Source: Polynucleobacter sp. 71A-WALBACH
GTDB lineage: Bacteria > Pseudomonadota > Gammaproteobacteria > Burkholderiales > Burkholderiaceae
Length of the DNA stretch: 64,000 nt
Direction of reading: 5' to 3'
NCBI RefSeq assembly: GCF_018882365.1
Contig: NZ_JACVOP010000001.1
Span: 1,096,449-1,160,448 of the forward strand
Shown: one piece after another, positions 58,907 through 64,000 of the stretch
Layout: every line of letters begins with the position of its first letter
How positions within the stretch are numbered: position 1 is the stretch's first letter
The notes under the pieces: model-generated
The model's database searches: none
The model's input: the letters and a program-made list of their open reading frames with translations, nothing else
What the model was told of the DNA's origin: nothing
Made by a program: the position numbers and the translations under genes

Positions 58907-59752
58907 TTAGGGTTTACCAGCAACAGCCAGTGTTCTTTGGGCTAGCAAAACTACTGGCCGATCAATCATGCGGCCATCTAATTTGACTGCACCACCTTTA
59001 GACGCCTTATCGGCCTCTATAACACGGTGCGCCCAAGAGACCTCTGCAGCAGTTGGCATAAAGGAATCCTGAACCAGGGCAAGTTGTTTTGGATGAATGC
59101 ATAGCTTGCCTCCAAACCCCATTCTTTTAGCGCGCTCTGCATCATCTGTGATGCGCTCGATGTTATCGGTAGAAGGAGTAACCCCGTCAATTGGAGGGGC
59201 AATTTGTGCCAAACGCGAGGCCAACACAATCTGAAAGCGCGCAGTTTGCAGTTCAGTTTCTTGAGCATCACACACCATGCCTAAGTCTGCCTGTAAATCA
59301 ATATTGCCCAAAGCTAAACGCAGGACTTGTTCAGAGTTGGCAATGTCATTGAGGCGATCAAGACCCATGGCAGTCTCAATCATCGGAATGATGGCGGTAT
59401 TTGGCAAAATCTGTGCGGCACCATTAATTTGATCGAGGGATTCACTCTTCGGAATTAACAGGCATGCTACATCAAGCTCTTCGACCAAGATGAGGTCAGC
59501 CGCATAAAAATGACTGCCAGGAGAATTTGAGCGAATAATCAAACGCTTTTTTTGTTCCGCAGTAAATGTGGGCCATGCAGCGCGTATAGCTTCTCGGGCA
59601 GAGTCTTTGTCTTCCTCGGCAACCGCATCTTCTAGATCAATGATGACAGCATCAGCACCACTATCCAGCGCCTTAATAAAGCGCTCTGGGCGAGTACCCG
59701 GCACAAATAAGAAAGTGCTGCTAAAGCCGATGGGAGTATCAAGTGGATTCAT
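58907..59752 (-). CDS. HpcH/HpaI-type CoA-ester lyase (CitE-like)
   Basis: TIM-barrel lyase of the citrate-lyase-beta family that cleaves beta-hydroxyacyl-CoA such as malyl-CoA or citramalyl-CoA. Motifs: FLFVPGTRPERFIKALDSGAD, the metal-site VIIDLEDAV, PMIETAMGLD, and KLCIHPKQL. 281 residues, normal for stand-alone lyases. It is downstream of MmgE/PrpD and MaoC-like genes, fitting the last step of a C5 acid route that gives pyruvate and acetyl-CoA (inference). Confidence 0.9.
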   Translation of the reverse strand: MNPLDTPIGFSSTFLFVPGTRPERFIKALDSGADAVIIDLEDAVAEEDKDSAREAIRAAWPTFTAEQKKRLIIRSNSPGSHFYAADLILVEELDVACLLIPKSESLDQINGAAQILPNTAIIPMIETAMGLDRLNDIANSEQVLRLALGNIDLQADLGMVCDAQETELQTARFQIVLASRLAQIAPPIDGVTPSTDNIERITDDAERAKRMGFGGKLCIHPKQLALVQDSFMPTAAEVSWAHRVIEADKASKGGAVKLDGRMIDRPVVLLAQRTLAVAGKP

Positions 59753-59804
59753 GTGTGAGGCTTTATTGAATGTGTGTTGTTGGAGAAAAATAAATCACTG
59801 GGGG

Positions 59805-61175
59805 CTAGGAGATGAATAGTCCTACCTTGGACTGCTTGCGGATATTCCACAAGCGTTCAATGGCAGTGCTCATTTCAGTTGGCGTAGCACCACCGCTAAA
59901 TGCGGCCAGACGCATGGCTTTATCCGTAATCTCAGCGCGGCTTAAGGTGTTACCGGGATCACCCTTAGGTTCATCAACACGACCCTCCAAAATTTCACCG
60001 TTCTGCAAATACACTTTGACTTTACCGATCCACCTTTGTGGATAAGCGCCATCCACTTCGGGGTCTAGAATCATGGTGACGCGATCGCGAAAGGTGCAAA
60101 TTTCTTGATCATGAAAGTGTTGATCAAATTCTTGCAAGCCTGCAAATTGATAGTGGGCAATCAGTGCGAGCACGGTACCCATGGAGAATTTAGATTGGTG
60201 AACTGTTGCTGGATCAGTTACTGGGCCCAGCACATCGATTGCGCCTTGATGAACCAAGGTCTCTACTTTGGCGATATCGCTAGGTTTCAAGTGATGCGCC
60301 AGCATGACCTGCAATAGGGCGTCTGCAGCAGGGTGAGTATGACGACAGGAGGCGTGATACTTGAAACTGGTCTCGGCAATAGTCCAGCGGCTACCCAAGC
60401 GATCAATCAACTTGCTGGGATCCGCATCACTTGACATGCCCGCAGCTAAACCTTGCTTGCCTTCTAAGATGTGTTCAGCTCCAGTAAATCCCGATTGCGC
60501 GAGATAGGCGGACATCAAGCCAGTAGAGGCGGCATGCGCAGTATGTAACTGCTTGGAGTCGGCGGCATCGCGCAGAAATTCCCAAAGGCCCGCAGATTGT
60601 GTTCCAGCAGAACCAAAGGCATGCAGCATTTGGGTGGGATTCAGCTTAAGCAGATGACCCACGGCAGCGGCCGCGGCTAAGGTACCCGCAGTACCCGTAG
60701 TGTGAAATATTTTGTAGTGTGATCGACCTAAAAATTCACCAACTCGAATACCGACTTCATAGCCAGCAACTGCAGCTACGAGAAGTTCTTCGCCTGAGGC
60801 ACCGATGGTTTGCGCCGTCGCTAGTGCCGCAGGAAATACCACGGTAGCTGGATGAAAGACGGAGCCGTTGTGAACGTCGTCCTGTTCTGCTACGTGGGAA
60901 GCTGCTGCATTAGCTAGTGCGGCTAGGAAAGGACTGGAAGTCGTGCGGCTAATGAGAATTTCAGCGGAACCAGGATTGGAAGCATTAAAGCCACCCATGC
61001 TTTGCGCAAACTGCGTAATAGTTTCAACTGGGCGCGAACCTTTACCAGCGATTGCAGAGCCAAACCAATCCACCAATAAGTCTTCGGTACGCGCAATCAC
61101 TTCTGCGGGAATGTCGCCTATCTTTAGTTCAGAGGCAAAGGTGGCTAATGCTTTAGATAAATGTGGAGTAGTCAT
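59805..61175 (-). CDS. MmgE/PrpD family protein
   Basis: Family includes 2-methylcitrate dehydratase (PrpD) and cis-aconitate decarboxylase. The 456-residue protein shows LLVDWFGSAIAGKGSRPVE, then AASHVAEQDDVHNGSVFHPATVV (in part), the family AALATAQTIG core, and KYHASCRHTHPAADALL. The frame opens at 61226 inside the next gene; ATG 61175 starting MTTPHLSKAL avoids that overlap and has AGGAAA ahead. Dehydratase or decarboxylase activity cannot be told by eye. No prpB/prpC neighbours are present, so a methylcitrate-cycle role is unlikely. Confidence 0.88.
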   Translation of the reverse strand: MTTPHLSKALATFASELKIGDIPAEVIARTEDLLVDWFGSAIAGKGSRPVETITQFAQSMGGFNASNPGSAEILISRTTSSPFLAALANAAASHVAEQDDVHNGSVFHPATVVFPAALATAQTIGASGEELLVAAVAGYEVGIRVGEFLGRSHYKIFHTTGTAGTLAAAAAVGHLLKLNPTQMLHAFGSAGTQSAGLWEFLRDAADSKQLHTAHAASTGLMSAYLAQSGFTGAEHILEGKQGLAAGMSSDADPSKLIDRLGSRWTIAETSFKYHASCRHTHPAADALLQVMLAHHLKPSDIAKVETLVHQGAIDVLGPVTDPATVHQSKFSMGTVLALIAHYQFAGLQEFDQHFHDQEICTFRDRVTMILDPEVDGAYPQRWIGKVKVYLQNGEILEGRVDEPKGDPGNTLSRAEITDKAMRLAAFSGGATPTEMSTAIERLWNIRKQSKVGLFIS

Positions 61176-61189
61176 AGTGAAATCATTTC

Positions 61190-62074
61190 CTAAGCTAAAA
61201 CTGCAGTGGCCTGCATGGTGAGCCAACCTTCATGATCTTCAGCCCAAATAGAAATGGTTTTTCCGGAAGGGTCTTTCTCGAGATCGGGCTTAGCGTTCAC
61301 CTTAAATGGATTGATATCAAAGGTAGGGCGAATGGCGCGGAACTCAAAGCTCTTTAGTGTGCAACCTAGAATACTTTGACGCACCAGATCTACTAACAGG
61401 GTTGCAATTAAGGGGCCATGGACAATTAGGCCGGGATAGCCCTCTACTTCAGTAACGTACTGACGATCGTAATGAATGCGATGTCCATTAAAGGTGAGTG
61501 CTGAGTAACGGAACAACAAAACATCGTCAGGCGTAATCGTCTTAGACCACTTAGCTCCAGTTGGCGCTGGCGTGGGTTCAACCGGCTTATCGTCTGGACC
61601 AGGCGCATCGCGATACACAATGTCGTGCTCTTCAATCAAGGCTAAACCATGTTGATTGGAGACTGTATGTTTAACCAAGACAAAGATAAGGTCACCAGTA
61701 CGCCCTGCTTTGTGTGTGACAGATTCAATCTTAGAGACGCGTTCGATTTCGTCACCTACGGAAAGTGGAGTCAACCATTGAACTCGGCTACCGGCCCACA
61801 TCCGACGTGGCAGTGGTACAGGAGGCAAAAAGCCACCGCGTTTGGGATGGCCATCGGGACCGATTTCTGATTGAGGGGCGCATGGTAAAAAATAGAGCCA
61901 ATGCCATAACTCCGGAAGAAAGCTTCCCTGATTTGGCGCTGGATCTGCTCGATCAAGTGTTGCCGATAAGGCTCTGACGGGTGCTGCCGTGACGATGTCG
62001 TGAAGGGTCTCGGTTTTGCCGAGCCATTCTTGGAGATGGGTGATGGTTTGGGGTTCGATTCGCATAACTTCCAT
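61190..62074 (-). CDS. MaoC/HTD2-type acyl-CoA hydratase
   Basis: Double hot-dog hydratase resembling mesaconyl-C4-CoA/3-methylfumaryl-CoA hydratase and itaconyl-CoA hydratase. The N-terminal half holds PRRMWAGSRVQWLTPLSVGDEI. The second half holds the catalytic region LFRYSALTFNGHRIHYDRQYVTE, in which Asn and His match the hydratase dyad area, then GLIVHGPLIATLL. 294 residues. ATG at 62074 or three codons on. Together with the CoA lyase two genes downstream this suggests hydration of an unsaturated C5-CoA ester (inference). Confidence 0.87.
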   Translation of the reverse strand: MEVMRIEPQTITHLQEWLGKTETLHDIVTAAPVRALSATLDRADPAPNQGSFLPELWHWLYFLPCAPQSEIGPDGHPKRGGFLPPVPLPRRMWAGSRVQWLTPLSVGDEIERVSKIESVTHKAGRTGDLIFVLVKHTVSNQHGLALIEEHDIVYRDAPGPDDKPVEPTPAPTGAKWSKTITPDDVLLFRYSALTFNGHRIHYDRQYVTEVEGYPGLIVHGPLIATLLVDLVRQSILGCTLKSFEFRAIRPTFDINPFKVNAKPDLEKDPSGKTISIWAEDHEGWLTMQATAVLA

Positions 62075-62105
62075 TATGCCAATTTCAGCCCCAAGTCCAG
62101 TGGTG

Positions 62106-63431
62106 TTAGATCAATAAAGTAGCTACAAAATAACTGAGCAATCCAGCTAGGGCTGAACCAGTTAAGACGCTAATGACCCCCTTCTGATACTTAAAGAGCG
62201 CTAAGCCTGCAAGTAGGGTAATGGCAATAGAAACCCAGGAAATCGAGCCACCAAGCCCATGCGGAAAAAAGACGTGATACGCAAAGAACAGGCCTAGGTT
62301 GGCAATGACACCCACTACTGCAGCGGAGATTGCGGTAAGGGGTGCGGTGAAGCTGAGTTTGCCATGTGTAGATTCAATGATTGGACCACCGACGAGCACT
62401 AAGAAAAAAGAAGGTAGAAAGGTAAACCAGGTGGCAACACTGGCACCCAACACCCCAAACCAAAATGGATTGCTATTTCCAATGAGGTGTTGAATATGAC
62501 CAGCTAGATAGCCAACAAAAGCGACGACCATGATGAGGGGTCCAGGGGTAGTTTCTCCAAGTGCTAAACCATCCATCATTTGGCCGGCACTAAGCCAATG
62601 AAATTGATCCACTGCACCTTGGTAAACGTAGGGCAGTACTGCATAAGCGCCGCCAAAGGTGAGGAAGGCAGCTTTAGTAAAAAACCAAGCAATTTGTGGG
62701 TAAAGTGTTTTCCACCCAAATATCAGCGCCAGAGTAAAAAACGGCATTAACCAGAGCATCAAAACAACTGAGCTTTGCATCATCAGTTTCTTTTTGGAAA
62801 ACTTAGCATGGTCGGGGGTTGGGGTGTGATCATCAATCAACGCCGCAGCATGCGTCCCATTCGTCTTATTGTGAGAGGCGATGTGCTGAAAATATTCTGG
62901 ATAGCGTTTGCCACCCCAAATACCAATTAAGGCGGCAAAGATGACAATGATGGGAAAAGCCAAGTTGAAAATAAAGATCGCCAGAAAGGATCCCAGTGCA
63001 ATCCAGCGTAGCGCTTGATTGTGAATCGTGCGCTTACCAATGCGGACTGCGGCATGCAGGACGATAGCAGTGACTGCGGGTTTGATGCCAAAGAAGATGG
63101 CGGCAATCCAAGGCACTTGGCCAAAGGTGAGATAGACCCAAGATAAGCCGATCAAAATAAACAGAGAAGGCAGTACAAAAAGTGTGCCGGCTAAGATGCC
63201 ACCCCAGGTGCGGTGCATGAGCCAGCCGATATAGGTCACCAGCTGTTGCGCTTCGGGTCCCGGTAGGAGCATGCAATAGTTAAGTGCATGCAAAAAGCGC
63301 CGCTCAGAAATCCAGCGACGCTTCTCAACAAGCTCTTGGTGAAGGACTGCGATTTGTCCTGCGGGCCCACCAAAACTAATAAAGCCCAGCTTGGCCCAAA
63401 ACTTCAGGGCCTCGCCTAGTGGAATACTCAA
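62106..63431 (-). CDS. chrA: Chromate transporter, long-chain ChrA
   Basis: Inner-membrane CHR family protein of 441 residues with two homologous halves, each starting with the CHR signature ([20 protein letters not shown], and [21 protein letters not shown]). [18 protein letters not shown] and [21 protein letters not shown] follow in the respective halves. Exports chromate in characterised members; natural anion not known here. The start overlaps the fabI stop by four bases, so it may be read from the fabI transcript. Confidence 0.92.
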   Translation of the reverse strand: MSIPLGEALKFWAKLGFISFGGPAGQIAVLHQELVEKRRWISERRFLHALNYCMLLPGPEAQQLVTYIGWLMHRTWGGILAGTLFVLPSLFILIGLSWVYLTFGQVPWIAAIFFGIKPAVTAIVLHAAVRIGKRTIHNQALRWIALGSFLAIFIFNLAFPIIVIFAALIGIWGGKRYPEYFQHIASHNKTNGTHAAALIDDHTPTPDHAKFSKKKLMMQSSVVLMLWLMPFFTLALIFGWKTLYPQIAWFFTKAAFLTFGGAYAVLPYVYQGAVDQFHWLSAGQMMDGLALGETTPGPLIMVVAFVGYLAGHIQHLIGNSNPFWFGVLGASVATWFTFLPSFFLVLVGGPIIESTHGKLSFTAPLTAISAAVVGVIANLGLFFAYHVFFPHGLGGSISWVSIAITLLAGLALFKYQKGVISVLTGSALAGLLSYFVATLLI

Positions 63432-64000
63432 ACTTCTTCCATTCCGCCAACAACTTGGCTAAAGCCGTTATCTACATAAATGATTTCAGCAGTAATGCCG
63501 TTTGCTAAATCAGATAAAAGAAAGGCGGCGGTATTGCCAACGTCATCAATCGTGACATTGCGGCGCAGAGGGGCTGTCTTTTCTACTGCTTCCAAAATCT
63601 TGCCAAAGCCTTTAATACCAGCCGCAGCCAAGGTTTTGATTGGGCCAGCGGAAATGCCGTTGGCGCGAATGCCTTTAGGCCCCACGGAGCCAGCTATATA
63701 GCGTACTGAGGCTTCTAGCGAAGCCTTAGCAAGACCCATGGTGTTGTAGTTAGGTACGTTACGCATGCTGCCAAGATAAGTTAGTGTCAATAAAGAGGAT
63801 TTATCACGCAACATTGGCAAGGCCTCTTTTGCCATGGCTGGGAAGCTGTAGGCAGAGATATCGTGGGCAATTTTGAAGCCTTCACGAGAAAGGCCTTCTA
63901 AAAAGTCGCCAGCAATGGCTTCGCGTGGTGCAAAGCCAATCGCGTGAACAAAACCATCGAACTGTGGCCAAGTCTTCGCTAAATCCTTAAATAGGGCGGA
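63428..64000 (-). CDS. fabI: Enoyl-[ACP] reductase FabI, C-terminal part
   Basis: NADH-dependent reductase of fatty-acid elongation. It runs past the right edge, so only the last about 190 residues are visible: [31 protein letters not shown], the catalytic Tyr-x6-Lys in [36 protein letters not shown], and the nucleotide-end [11 protein letters not shown]. The frame is open through position 64000, so it is a window truncation, not a broken gene. It overlaps the chrA start by four bases. Confidence 0.95.
   Translation of the reverse strand, partial: SALFKDLAKTWPQFDGFVHAIGFAPREAIAGDFLEGLSREGFKIAHDISAYSFPAMAKEALPMLRDKSSLLTLTYLGSMRNVPNYNTMGLAKASLEASVRYIAGSVGPKGIRANGISAGPIKTLAAAGIKGFGKILEAVEKTAPLRRNVTIDDVGNTAAFLLSDLANGITAEIIYVDNGFSQVVGGMEEV

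Overview
The window reads as chromosomal DNA of a small-genome freshwater betaproteobacterium, most likely Polynucleobacter or a close Burkholderiaceae relative. This is an inference from gene content and order (ppa-nadE beside hppA, trxB/ftsK/lolA/serS/tRNA-Ser/recQ), from Bug-type tripartite receptors, DUF3422, TAXI and MmgE/PrpD genes, from a K+-insensitive H+-pyrophosphatase, and from moderate GC with dense packing. No transposase, integrase, prophage or CRISPR array was seen.

Layout. 1-12 kb is a conserved core: NAD synthetase and soluble pyrophosphatase (- strand), membrane H+-pyrophosphatase, thioredoxin reductase, FtsK, LolA, SerS, tRNA-Ser(CGA) and RecQ. 12.0-22.4 kb is accessory and looser. 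It holds an exported repeat protein, an unknown polytopic membrane protein, a divergent pair of transcription units carrying a Ser-type arylsulfatase, two related outer-membrane channel-like proteins and a DUF2252 protein, and then an anaerobic sulfatase-maturating radical SAM enzyme. This block is bracketed by two direct copies of a 25-bp AT-rich sequence (24 of 25 identical). 22.4-28 kb carries a SixA-like phosphatase with a CYTH-CHAD protein, YggT, a glycosyltransferase, a FolB/FolE pterin pair, a DUF1345 protein and an unlisted 52-residue membrane peptide.

28-32 kb is a Fe3+ ABC transporter (FbpC divergent from FbpB-FbpA, with a Fur-box-like site before fbpA), followed by about 190 bases of consecutive hairpins that may be a structured RNA. 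32-48 kb is mixed housekeeping: a histone-H1-like tail fused to an acidic domain, YdcH, YjdM, AsmA, SlyX, a luciferase-like monooxygenase, PIN, YaeQ, a COG2509 flavoprotein, HemN, OmpW behind two perfect FNR boxes, an ABC-F protein, an amino-acid permease and CbpA/CbpM.

48-58 kb has a pirin, a TAXI receptor, DUF3422, flavocytochrome c sulfide dehydrogenase (FccAB), and a translationally coupled trio of ArnT-like glycosyltransferase, sialidase-like protein and membrane protein. 58-64 kb, all on the - strand, holds a Bug receptor, a CoA-ester lyase, an MmgE/PrpD protein and a MaoC/HTD2 hydratase, which together suggest a C5-dicarboxylate (itaconate/citramalate-type) pathway. ChrA and the C-terminal part of FabI run off the right edge.

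The most distinctive parts are the repeat-bounded sulfatase segment, the possible C5-acid module, the structured intergenic RNA region and the histone-tail fusion. Family assignments rest on recognised motifs and memory of the families; no search was run.
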